Of a stretch of DNA of 15,178 nucleotides, positions 8,250 through 14,954 are shown piece after piece. The stretch is from the NCBI GenBank assembly GCA_035500675.1, contig DATJXA010000179.1:1-15178 (forward strand), given 5' to 3'. The notes under the pieces are model-generated. The model had not been told where the DNA came from. It saw only the letters and a list, made by a program, of their open reading frames with translations, and searched no databases. The translations under genes were made by a program, and so were the position numbers. This DNA is from JAGVPT01 sp035500675 (GTDB taxonomy: Bacteria > Bacteroidota > Ignavibacteria > UBA10030 > UBA8401). Numbering within the stretch: position 1 is the first letter of the stretch; each line of letters starts with the position of its first letter.

Positions 8250-9413
8250 TCATCCTACTTGGCGTAATCCTTCGACAATTTTGATACGGGCCGAACGGAC
8301 CGCGGGAAAGATCGAGGCGAGGATGCCGACGAGGAATGAGAATGCCAGAGCCAACAGAATTGTCGACGCTCCGACATTGAATGTCGGGAACATTGTCGGA
8401 AATCCAGCGGCGACGGCCGCCGCCATCGGGAACGTGAATGCAATGCCGAGACACCCTCCGATCATCGCAATGATCAACGATTCACCGGCGACAAGCCCGA
8501 CGATGTGCCCTGCATTAAAGCCGAGCGTCTTCAGTACGGCATACTCGCGGATCCGCTCACGGGCAGACATAATAATTGTGTTTGCCAGGACGAGAAGAAT
8601 GATGCCGATAATGACGTACGAAATTACTTCGAGGGAGGTCAGGATCGCTCCCGACAGCGAAACGAATCCTTGCTGGAAAGCTTTTTCGGTCTCAGTTTTT
8701 GTTTTGGCCGACGAATTTGCGAAAAGCGCATCGATCGACTCCGAAACGTTCGAGGCGTCGTTCGGGTTCGAGATTTGTACGGCATACCATCCGACCTGCC
8801 CCGCACGGTATGGCGACGTTTGTTTCAGGCTTTCTTCAAGATAATCCCATTGCAAAAACATCTGCGTCTCATCTGTCGTTCTGTCCCTGCCCGTATACAC
8901 GCCGCGGATGACGAATTCCCACTTGCCGGGGAAAATATCGCCTTCGATCGGAATCACGTCTCCAAGCTTCCATCCAAACTTATCAAAAATTTTCTTCCCG
9001 ACGATGCAAGCGTTCCGTTCTTTTTTGAACGACGCAAGCTGATCGGGCGGAATGACAAACTCGGGATACATTTCCAGAAAATTTTCCGCATCGATCGCAT
9101 AACGGGGGAAAAAATTTTCAAAAGTGTTGTCCTTATACGTCCCCTGGAACCAGTATGCGTACGAGACACTCTTGACTCCCGGGATCTTTTCAATTTGATC
9201 TTTGTACGCAAGCGGAAGCGGGTAGACGAACGAAACTGCATCGCGCGTGATGAGCCGGCTCGAGGAGGATGCCTCAACACCGGCATACCAAGCGGTAACG
9301 ATGGTGCGAAGAAACCCGAACGCAAATACGGCGAACGCCAGGCCGAGAATGGTCAGGAATGTCCGCAGCTTATGGCGCAGGAGATTTTTATAGACAAGTT
9401 TTAGGACTTTCAC
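8250..9413 (-). CDS. ABC transporter permease, MacB/FtsX type (first permease)
   Basis: 387 residues with the same architecture as its neighbour: N-terminal helix about 18-40, a periplasmic domain, and three C-terminal helices. The coupling motif is ARERIREYAVLKTLGFNAGH and the ending is SIFPAVRSARIKIVEGLRQVG. The start codon is GTG (9411-9413), supported by GGAG seven bases upstream. The periplasmic domain differs clearly from that of the other permease, which suggests a specialised heterodimer rather than a recent duplication. It is separated from the ATPase gene by 160 bases that contain an inverted repeat. Confidence 0.93.
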   Translation of the reverse strand: MKVLKLVYKNLLRHKLRTFLTILGLAFAVFAFGFLRTIVTAWYAGVEASSSSRLITRDAVSFVYPLPLAYKDQIEKIPGVKSVSYAYWFQGTYKDNTFENFFPRYAIDAENFLEMYPEFVIPPDQLASFKKERNACIVGKKIFDKFGWKLGDVIPIEGDIFPGKWEFVIRGVYTGRDRTTDETQMFLQWDYLEESLKQTSPYRAGQVGWYAVQISNPNDASNVSESIDALFANSSAKTKTETEKAFQQGFVSLSGAILTSLEVISYVIIGIILLVLANTIIMSARERIREYAVLKTLGFNAGHIVGLVAGESLIIAMIGGCLGIAFTFPMAAAVAAGFPTMFPTFNVGASTILLALAFSFLVGILASIFPAVRSARIKIVEGLRQVG

Positions 9414-9463
9414 TGGTTTCTCCGATGACAGAGAGTGTGCATAAAATCATATGTTGGTTTAAA

Positions 9464-9533
9464 GTTCGGAGTTCAGGGTTACAAGAAAATCAAATAACTT
9501 AGAACCCTGAACGCCGAACGCTGAACCTTGAAC
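9464..9533. repeat. Intergenic inverted repeat with degenerate extra units
   Basis: GTTCGGAGTTCAGGGTT (9464-9480) and AACCCTGAACGCCGAAC (9503-9519) are inverted copies matching at 16 of 17 positions, separated by 22 AT-rich bases. Further degenerate units (GCTGAACC, TTGAACGC) follow to about 9533. The element fills much of the 160-base gap between the ATPase and first-permease genes. It could form a stable hairpin in the operon transcript and resembles a dispersed intergenic repeat, but other copies cannot be seen from here. Confidence 0.7.
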
Positions 9534-9573
9534 GCAGAATCTTTACCAAACTCACGAACAGTGATTTCTGTCG

Positions 9574-10254
9574 CTAATTCTCCAGCAAATCGCCTTTTTC
9601 CAGGTGCCGGACCTTGTGCGCTTTCTCTGCCGCATGAGGGTCGTGCGTCACCATAACGATGGTCTTTTTGAATTCCGCGTTGAGTTGTTCCATGAGCGTG
9701 AGGATTTCCTCGGCCGATTTTCTGTCCAGGTCGCCGGTCGGCTCGTCCGCAACGATGATCGTCGGGTCTGTCACGATCGCCCGTGCAATTGCAACGCGCT
9801 GTTCTTGTCCGCCGGAGAGCTGTTTAGGATAATGCTTCATGCGGTCCTTGAGCCCTACAACGTTCAGCGCCATCTCGACATGCTCGCGCTTTTCCTTTTT
9901 GGAAAGATGCGTCAAAAGGAGTGGCAGCTCGACATTTTCGTAGGCCGTCAGCACGGGAAGAAGGTTGTAGAATTGGAACACGAAGCCGACGTTTCGCGAG
10001 CGCCACTTCGCGAGCGCGGATTCGCCCAGCGTCGTGATATCGGTTCCGGCGATTGTAAGCTTGCCGCTGTTTGGCCGGTCGATGCCGGCGATGAGGTTCA
10101 GGAGCGTTGTCTTCCCGGATCCCGACGGACCCATGAGCGCAAGAAATTCACCTTCGGGGACATCGAGTGTGATGTTCTGGAGAACGGGAATTTCCATGCT
10201 GTCCCGTTTGTAGATCTTTGTGACGTTCTGAACTTGGACGATTGCTTCCGGCAT
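9574..10254 (-). CDS. ABC transporter ATP-binding protein, LolD/MacB type
   Basis: 226 residues, a stand-alone nucleotide-binding domain of the lipoprotein/macrolide exporter family. All motifs are intact: Walker A GPSGSGKTT (42-50), Q-loop Gln94 in FVFQFYNLLP, signature LSGGQEQR (146-153, with Glu where the family usually has Gln in the sixth position), Walker B IIVADE (166-171) followed by PTGDLD, and the H-loop His204 in MVTHD. It energises the two separate permeases downstream by ATP hydrolysis on the cytoplasmic face. It lies between the adaptor gene (105-base gap) and the first permease gene. Confidence 0.95.
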   Translation of the reverse strand: MPEAIVQVQNVTKIYKRDSMEIPVLQNITLDVPEGEFLALMGPSGSGKTTLLNLIAGIDRPNSGKLTIAGTDITTLGESALAKWRSRNVGFVFQFYNLLPVLTAYENVELPLLLTHLSKKEKREHVEMALNVVGLKDRMKHYPKQLSGGQEQRVAIARAIVTDPTIIVADEPTGDLDRKSAEEILTLMEQLNAEFKKTIVMVTHDPHAAEKAHKVRHLEKGDLLEN

Positions 10255-10303
10255 AGTCTCTCACTTGTGAAATGTGAATTGCTTATTGGAAAAGCGCGTT
10301 ATA

Positions 10304-10330
10304 CTTTTCGTGTCTTTGAGGCTTTGTGGC
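10304..10330. repeat. Degenerate short repeat in the adaptor-ATPase gap
   Basis: The segment contains CTTTTCGTGTCTTTG followed by AGGCTTTGTGGC, two related T/G-rich units side by side. It lies in the 105-base gap between the adaptor and ATPase genes. It resembles short degenerate intergenic repeats seen in many bacterial genomes. The evidence from this single copy is weak. Confidence 0.3.
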
Positions 10331-10359
10331 ATAGATAGTAGCTCTCAAATGTTACTCGA

Positions 10360-11598
10360 TTATTTCGCCACTGTTATTTTTGAACCCGACGACAGCTTAT
10401 CAGTTGGCGCGAGAACCACTTTTTGCCCAACAGTAAGGCCTTGCTTGATCTCAACGCTATTCCCAATAGATTCTCCGACAACCACGGGTACTTCTTGCAC
10501 GGTTTCTCCTTGCAAAACAAAGACGACTTTGTTCCCATCGCGTGTTGTGACAGCCGATCCGGGCACGGAAATTTTTGGAGAAGAGTTTTCCTGACTCTTG
10601 TCGAGCTCTTTCGTTAAAAAAATGACCTTTGCACTCATTTCCGGGAGCACGCGGTCGTCCCGGTCCGTAAATTGAACTTTAGTCGTCACTGTGGCTTTCG
10701 CGCGATCGGCCGTCGGAACAATTTTATGGACTACGCCATGGTACCGCTTGTTCGGGATCGCGTCGAGGGTAATTTCACACGGTTGTCCGGGGTAAACTTT
10801 TTCGATATTTGACTCTGAAACGTCCGCTTCGACTTCAAGCGACGACATATCGGCAAGTGTCACCAATGCGCCCCGCGAGCCGGCGGCAGCGCCGAACGGA
10901 GAGATCACTTCTCCAACATCTGCGCTTTTTGTCAACACCGTTCCATCAAACGGAGCGCGGATATATGTATTCTCTACCTGTACTTCAGCGGCGCGGACAC
11001 CCGCCTCTGCAGATTTAACAGAGGCCTCTCCCGATGCCACTCCTGCGATAGCTTTTCTGTAACGCGCATTCGCCGCATCGTAATCTGCCTGCGATGCGAG
11101 GCTTTGGCCATAGAGAGATTTTTCGCGCTCGTATGCCGAGGTCGCGTCGCTTAATTCGGCCTTTGCCTGATCGAGCCCCGCCTTCGCAACGCCGACTGAA
11201 GCTTGCGCTTGTCCGAGCGCGGCATCGACATCGCTGCTTTCAATCCTTCCAAGGACGCTCCCTTTTTTAACTTTGTCGCCTTCGATCACTGCAAGGTATT
11301 CGAGTCTCCCGGTTCCCTTCGATGCAACGTCTGCCTTCCGTTGCGCAACGACGTAGCCGCTTGCAGTGAGGATGGTGTTCCCTTGTGAGGGGTAGATGAG
11401 CGAAACAGTCGCCGTATCCACTTGCTCGGCTGAAGAAAGCCCGCCTCCAAAAACCAAAAGTCCGACGATCACGACAATCGCTCCGAGGAGTCCGTAAAGG
11501 ATAAAATATTTCTTGGACGATTGTGGAGCGTCCGGAACCGGAACATTCCGATTTATCCGGAGCGATGAAAGATCCTTTTTCTCAGTCTCTTCTGACAT
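10360..11598 (-). CDS. Periplasmic adaptor (membrane fusion) protein, HlyD/MacA type
   Basis: 412 residues. A short cytoplasmic N-terminus and one membrane helix (about 31-50) are followed by a barrel-sandwich half (TASGYVVAQRKADVASKGTGRLE, VIEGDKVKKGSVLGRIES). A long alpha-helical hairpin rich in Ala, Glu and Lys comes next (about 115-210), then the second lipoyl half (VENTYIRAPFDGTVLTKSADVGEVI), a beta-barrel, and a C-terminal membrane-proximal domain. It would bridge the inner-membrane permeases to an outer-membrane channel such as a TolC-like protein, which is not encoded here. It is the first gene of the adaptor-ATPase-permease-permease operon. No clear ribosome-binding site precedes the ATG. 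Confidence 0.93.
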   Translation of the reverse strand: MSEETEKKDLSSLRINRNVPVPDAPQSSKKYFILYGLLGAIVVIVGLLVFGGGLSSAEQVDTATVSLIYPSQGNTILTASGYVVAQRKADVASKGTGRLEYLAVIEGDKVKKGSVLGRIESSDVDAALGQAQASVGVAKAGLDQAKAELSDATSAYEREKSLYGQSLASQADYDAANARYRKAIAGVASGEASVKSAEAGVRAAEVQVENTYIRAPFDGTVLTKSADVGEVISPFGAAAGSRGALVTLADMSSLEVEADVSESNIEKVYPGQPCEITLDAIPNKRYHGVVHKIVPTADRAKATVTTKVQFTDRDDRVLPEMSAKVIFLTKELDKSQENSSPKISVPGSAVTTRDGNKVVFVLQGETVQEVPVVVGESIGNSVEIKQGLTVGQKVVLAPTDKLSSGSKITVAK

Positions 11599-11882
11599 AC
11601 AATGTTCGAGCTATTTTTCAGCGGTAAGTTACAGATATTCAACGAATTTAAGGGGGCAAAGGTTCATTCGGAAGCTCACAAATATCTGGAAATCTCAATC
11701 GAAAATCAATTTCCTTTTTCGCCTATGTTGCTGCATTTTGAATATTTTAATTTCTAGGATTTATGGTTTCCCGATAAAAACAATCGGTCTGTGACCTCGT
11801 TGAAGGAATGACGCGACACAATAGGCGTCATGCCTGCATGCTTTTGCTTTAAACGAATCGGCCGCTTGGGTAGAAGTGAACT
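11599..11882. other. Intergenic region upstream of the ABC operon
   Basis: 284 AT-rich bases between the small membrane protein gene and the adaptor gene. It must hold the promoter of the ABC operon on the minus strand, but I could not single out a convincing -35/-10 pair. The only structures seen are a short palindrome CATGCCTGCATG (11829-11840) and a weak five-base stem CCGAT/ATCGG (about 11772-11788). No conserved ORF or RNA was recognised. Confidence 0.4.
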
Positions 11883-12080
11883 TCACATTTTAAGAAATTC
11901 AAGCAACTTGTACATCAGCATAGCCGGCCAAACAAGAGCTTTTAAAAAACCGAGGACGCCTTCCCAGAAGGTCGCTGAGTGTTGTATAAAATAGACGGCT
12001 GCTCCAATAAAAGCCAACCCATAGATGCCGCCAAAAGCGCTATTGTGTTTCATTCTGTCGTTCCCTTTGTTATCGTTCAT
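11883..12080 (-). CDS. Small two-helix membrane protein of unknown function
   Basis: 65 residues, or 56 if translation starts at the second Met (12053), which is preceded by AAGGGA. The first start has a weak GGAAA. The body is AFGGIYGLAFIGAAVYFIQ, a probable membrane helix, then HSATFWEGVLGFLKALVWPAMLMYKLLEFLKM, a second hydrophobic segment containing WP. The balanced, conserved-looking pattern resembles small membrane proteins of about 55 residues annotated as hypothetical in diverse bacteria. It lies 116 bases downstream of the bactofilin gene on the same strand and may belong with it functionally. No function can be assigned. Confidence 0.7.
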   Translation of the reverse strand: MNDNKGNDRMKHNSAFGGIYGLAFIGAAVYFIQHSATFWEGVLGFLKALVWPAMLMYKLLEFLKM

Positions 12081-12122
12081 AGTGATGTTTCCGTTGTTTG
12101 TCGAGTTTTTAATCTTGTGTCT

Positions 12123-12145
12123 GGCGGAGTTGTAAAGGCTCCGCC
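12123..12145. other. GC-rich stem-loop between bactofilin and small membrane protein genes
   Basis: GGCGGAG (12123-12129) pairs perfectly with CTCCGCC (12139-12145) around a 9-base loop. On the minus strand it follows the bactofilin gene but is trailed by AGACACAAG rather than a T run. It is therefore not a textbook terminator. It could be an attenuator, a processing signal or an mRNA-stabilising hairpin. Confidence 0.45.
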
Positions 12146-12196
12146 GTCTTACAGGAGCTACTGATCCAAAAATCCGTCAGGCGATCGAATTCATTT

Positions 12197-12937
12197 TTAA
12201 CGAACCTTTTTGTTCTCCCTCACTTTTGCATTTCCCGTCTGTTCAAACTTAGATCTGTATTCAACAAGGCCGATTTCGCATCCGTCGCCGATAATGACAT
12301 TATTCCCGCGCACCGCTTTTGCTTTCGTGTCTTCCAAATACACATCGTCCCCTTCTATCACATCTGCGGTCAACCCTTCATCAAGATCGAGCGAAAGGAG
12401 TATTGATTTCACGATGCGCGCAATATGATACGAATTCGATTTGCGGACTTCGATCTTCTCGCCGCCAATTTCTTTTGCGCGGCAGGGACCATAGAGGACG
12501 ATGTCGACGCTGTCCGCACTTAAGAGACCGTTTACTGCAAATGCCCCTTTTGACACGAATGTTTCGGCGTTACAATCGTTCTTCACTTTGACCCCGCCCT
12601 TGATCTCGACCGATTCCGCCGAGAGACCGCCGCTGATCACTGCCCCGCCTTCGATGACGATCTCCCCTGCCTCCATTTTACCGTGGACATGGAGATATCC
12701 TCCAATTTTAAAGTCGGCCGATGTGAAGTTCCCGTTTATCGTCGCCGTCCCCATCACTTTGCCGCTATCTGTTTTAACTGCACCGTTAAACGTCGCAGCT
12801 CCGGAAACTTTGAGATCTATGCAGTCGCAATCGCCGTCGATGGTCCCGTGACCGCTAATAACGACCGTATTGTATGAACCTCCCTGCGCTGTCGCGCTTC
12901 CTGCTATTTTGAGATCTTGCTTATACTTCTTATCCAT
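12197..12937 (-). CDS. Bactofilin-like polymer-forming protein (YhbE/YhbF type)
   Basis: 246 residues. It is built from short beta-helix rungs of about 17-20 residues (VVISGHGTIDGDCDC, LKVSGAATFNGAVKTDS, FKIGGYLHVHGKMEAGE, IVIEGGAVISGGLSAES, VEIKGGVKVKNDC), the bactofilin fold that self-assembles into filaments under the membrane. The C-terminal part (KEIGGEKIEVRKS, VIEGDDVYLEDTKAKAVRGNNVIIGDGCEIGLVEY) matches the Bacillus YhbE/YhbF subtype rather than short proteobacterial bactofilins. The start is placed at 12937, not at the upstream ATG 12976. AAGGGAAG (12944-12951) lies 6 bases ahead of it, and the longer start would overlap the preceding gene. The ribosome-binding site overlaps the regulator's stop codon, so the two genes are probably translationally coupled. 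Confidence 0.9.
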   Translation of the reverse strand: MDKKYKQDLKIAGSATAQGGSYNTVVISGHGTIDGDCDCIDLKVSGAATFNGAVKTDSGKVMGTATINGNFTSADFKIGGYLHVHGKMEAGEIVIEGGAVISGGLSAESVEIKGGVKVKNDCNAETFVSKGAFAVNGLLSADSVDIVLYGPCRAKEIGGEKIEVRKSNSYHIARIVKSILLSLDLDEGLTADVIEGDDVYLEDTKAKAVRGNNVIIGDGCEIGLVEYRSKFEQTGNAKVRENKKVR

Positions 12938-12943
12938 GGATCG

Positions 12944-12951
12944 CTTCCCTT
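12944..12951 (-). promoter_or_regulatory. Ribosome-binding site deciding the bactofilin start
   Basis: AAGGGAAG on the minus strand, 6 bases before the ATG at 12937. It begins within the TAA stop (12951-12953) of the regulator gene, which suggests coupled translation. Confidence 0.7.
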
Positions 12952-13571
12952 TATATGCGTAGTTTAAGTTCTTCAATACATGCTGCCATATTCAACCGAA
13001 GAATTATTTTTGCTCCGGACTCGGTGAGTACGGGTAGGTCGGACGGCGCAACGATACAAACTGAGACCCCCAATTTCCTCATGACAATGAGGTCGCAGTT
13101 CCATTTCTCAAAATCTTTATAGCTGTTTTCAAGCGTTCTCGCGGCAGCATCAATTTCATCGAGATTGAGATCTCCCGACTGGAGCAACTTGTCGATCACA
13201 TGAAGGAGGAGCAAATCCGGAAAAGAAAAGTGCGTGTGGTCTTCGTGATGCGTTGAGAAAAAACCAATCGCTTTTTGTGATGCGATGTTTCGCGTTGAGA
13301 GCTCGCTGAGATTTATTGAAATTTCAGATGGGATTGGAGAAAATTTTCCAGCTATGTCATCCAGTGAAAGATCTTCCTTCATATTTTTAATCTTATCGAT
13401 CCGCGCCAAGATGTTCTCGCGGGGGAAGAATGTTTCCTGTCCCGTAAATGCAGACTTCCGGATGAACCATTCTTCCGGAATAAGGCTCTTGCGTTTCCAT
13501 CGATAAAGCTGACCGTACGAAATACCGGTTAAATCCAACAACTCTTTTTTTGATATAAGTCCGTCTTCCAT
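12951..13571 (-). CDS. MerR-like DUF4004 regulator (YhbD-like)
   Basis: 206 residues. The N-terminal 65 or so residues are a MerR-type winged helix: ISKKELLDLTGISYGQLYRWKRK (6-28) as helix-turn-helix, then SLIPEEWFIRKSAFTGQETFFPRENILARIDKIK. This stretch is a strong match to what I know of Bacillus YhbD and the DUF4004 family. The C-terminal two thirds are helical and lack an obvious ligand-binding signature. Being directly upstream of and coupled to the bactofilin gene repeats the yhbD-yhbE order of Bacillus. The likely role is transcriptional control of its own operon, possibly through the repeated AACATTGTT/ATAACA motifs in front of it. DNA binding is inferred from the fold only. Confidence 0.85.
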   Translation of the reverse strand: MEDGLISKKELLDLTGISYGQLYRWKRKSLIPEEWFIRKSAFTGQETFFPRENILARIDKIKNMKEDLSLDDIAGKFSPIPSEISINLSELSTRNIASQKAIGFFSTHHEDHTHFSFPDLLLLHVIDKLLQSGDLNLDEIDAAARTLENSYKDFEKWNCDLIVMRKLGVSVCIVAPSDLPVLTESGAKIILRLNMAACIEELKLRI

Positions 13572-13588
13572 GGTTCTTCGTTTTTTTC

Positions 13589-13617
13589 AATTTAATATAA
13601 CATTGTTACGTTGTCAA
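13589..13617 (-). promoter_or_regulatory. Candidate promoter of the regulator-bactofilin operon
   Basis: On the minus strand, TTGACA (13617-13612) and TAAATT (13594-13589) are 17 bases apart, placing the transcription start about 10 bases before the ATG at 13571. The perfect odd palindrome AACATTGTT (13599-13607) lies inside the spacer. MerR-family regulators typically bind there, although their promoters usually have longer spacers of 19-20 bases. Confidence 0.5.
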
Positions 13618-13660
13618 ATTAAAAATGTTGCACGAATGTATAAATTTTCTTAAAAATACT

Positions 13661-13684
13661 ATAACAATATATATAACAATATAT
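13661..13684. repeat. Perfect 12-bp tandem repeat ATAACAATATAT x2
   Basis: Two exact adjacent copies occupy 13661-13672 and 13673-13684. They share the ATAACA core with the palindrome at the candidate promoter (13597-13608). They could be distal operator sites or simply AT-rich promoter DNA. Confidence 0.75.
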
Positions 13685-13912
13685 TACGGGAAATGTGAAA
13701 TCACCGCATCTTTTAAAGATATAGCCACATCAGAAGTTTTTGGAAAACATTGTTCTGCTATAAAAGAGGAGTTGGTATAGACACAAAAAATGGGTCTTAC
13801 TACTTATGTCGCGGGCCCTTTGAAAAAATATTTTGATGCGGGTTAAAAGAGAAGTGTACCGAACGGAAGCAAGAAACGTGGAAATTATGAAGAACCCTTT
13901 GAGCGTCGATGT

Positions 13913-14404
13913 TTACTCTTTGAGCGATGCAAGATCGTCAAGAGCTTTGCCCGTGACCCTGAAAATTCTCCAGTCGTCCAATTGGGTTGCGCCGAGATTT
14001 TTATAGAAATCGATCGACGGCTTGTTCCAGTCGAGCACCGCCCATTCGAACCTGCCGCAATTTCTCTCCTTGGCGATTCGCGCCAGAGTAATCAACAGTG
14101 TCTTCCCTATCCCTTTTCCGCGCAACCGCGGAATAACATAAAGATCTTCGAGATATATTCCGGGACGGGCAAGAAAGGTCGAGTAATTAGAAAAAAACAA
14201 CGCGAAACCCGCTGCTTCGTTGTCGTAGTATGCAATGAGAACTTCAGCGCGCTTCGTTTTGCCGAAGAGCCATTCGCGAAGAAGGTCTTCCGTCGCAACG
14301 CAGACATCGGATAGCCGTTCATACTCCGCCAATTCCCGGATGAATCGGAGAATGAGTGGAACGTCGCGCTCCTCTGCTTCTGTAATTCGAATAGACGGGT
14401 TCAT
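13913..14404 (-). CDS. GNAT N-acetyltransferase, spermidine/spermine (SSAT)-like
   Basis: 163 residues, a complete single-domain GNAT that transfers acetyl from acetyl-CoA to an amine. Motif A is LEDLYVIPRLRGKGIGKTLL, with the CoA pyrophosphate loop RGKGIGK at 95-101. It is followed by CGRFEWAVLDWNKPSIDFY and NLGATQLDDWRIFRV. The LEDxxV, LDWN-PSIDFY and W-R-I-F segments are characteristic of the SSAT1/SSAT2 branch (diamine, polyamine or thialysine acetyltransferases), and Tyr134 matches the catalytic tyrosine position there. It starts 22 bases after the DinB gene. The nearby agmatine deiminase supports, but does not prove, a polyamine substrate. Confidence 0.9.
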   Translation of the reverse strand: MNPSIRITEAEERDVPLILRFIRELAEYERLSDVCVATEDLLREWLFGKTKRAEVLIAYYDNEAAGFALFFSNYSTFLARPGIYLEDLYVIPRLRGKGIGKTLLITLARIAKERNCGRFEWAVLDWNKPSIDFYKNLGATQLDDWRIFRVTGKALDDLASLKE

Positions 14405-14426
14405 CGAACCGTTTTTTTGTAAGCGG

Positions 14427-14927
14427 TCATTGCTTCGGCTGCATTCCCCACTTTATCCATTCTTCGCGGGAAGGGCCGCACACGCCCGGGACGGGAAGTC
14501 CTGCCTGCCTCATAAGAACAGTCATTTGTCCGCGATGGTGCGTTTGGTGAGAGATGATCGATGCAAGCGTGAATCCCCGTTTCCACCTCTCGCCGAACAT
14601 TTCCATCTCGTCGTGCAATGCGGCATCAGTCCATTTAGTTTGGACTTGTTGCAAAAGAGCCTGCGATGCATTGAGATATACGTCTGCAATTTCCCGCGCA
14701 TCGTTGGGCGTCGGAATATTTTCTCCCGGCGCAGGAATGTTCAGACCTGTTCGCTCTCCCATTTCTTTGATCGATTTGGTAATATGCCATGCAATAAAGC
14801 CGAGGCTTCGACCTTCAGAACAAACTTTCTGTTCCAGCGAAGTATTGGTAAGCGTTCTGAATATTTTCAATGTAGCACTTGCTTCTCGCCGCCAATCTTT
14901 AATGAAATCTTCTATCGTTTCATACAT
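14427..14927 (-). CDS. DinB-fold putative metal-dependent hydrolase/transferase
   Basis: 166 residues forming the four-helix DinB/YfiT bundle. The expected metal-binding triad is present: His48 in GFIAWHIT, and His127 and His131 in SHQTHHRGQMTVLMRQAG, followed by the typical LPVPGVCGPSREEW. DinB-family proteins include thiol-dependent enzymes (for example bacillithiol transferases) and many uncharacterised members. The substrate cannot be told here. The start is supported by AAGGGAG (14935-14941) 7 bases upstream. It lies 27 bases after the agmatine deiminase stop codon, so it is probably in the same transcription unit. Confidence 0.9.
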   Translation of the reverse strand: MYETIEDFIKDWRREASATLKIFRTLTNTSLEQKVCSEGRSLGFIAWHITKSIKEMGERTGLNIPAPGENIPTPNDAREIADVYLNASQALLQQVQTKWTDAALHDEMEMFGERWKRGFTLASIISHQTHHRGQMTVLMRQAGLPVPGVCGPSREEWIKWGMQPKQ

Positions 14928-14954
14928 TTTAGTTCTCCCTTTGAAGTAATCCCC

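Larger units (their letters stand above)
13572..13912. other. Very AT-rich 341-base intergenic region
   Basis: The region lies between the regulator gene and the GNAT gene, both on the minus strand. It holds the candidate operon promoter (13589-13617), the AACATTGTT palindrome twice (13599-13607 and 13746-13754) and the 12-bp tandem repeat (13661-13684). I see no terminator for the GNAT gene and no convincing gene. An 18-codon plus-strand frame at 13790-13846 has no properly spaced ribosome-binding site. Confidence 0.6.

Noticed and set aside
8505..9404. 299-codon plus-strand ORF opposite the first permease, and a 244-codon one opposite the ATPase (9604-10338)
   Set aside because: Both lie antisense to clearly recognisable conserved genes, and their translations are rich in Arg/His/Asp with no domain pattern, as expected for shadow frames.
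13790..13846. 18-codon plus-strand ORF (MGLTTYVAGPLKKYFDAG)
   Set aside because: The only purine-rich stretch (AAGAGGAG) lies some 20 bases upstream, too far for a ribosome-binding site. There is no recognisable similarity, and the length is expected by chance in AT-rich DNA.
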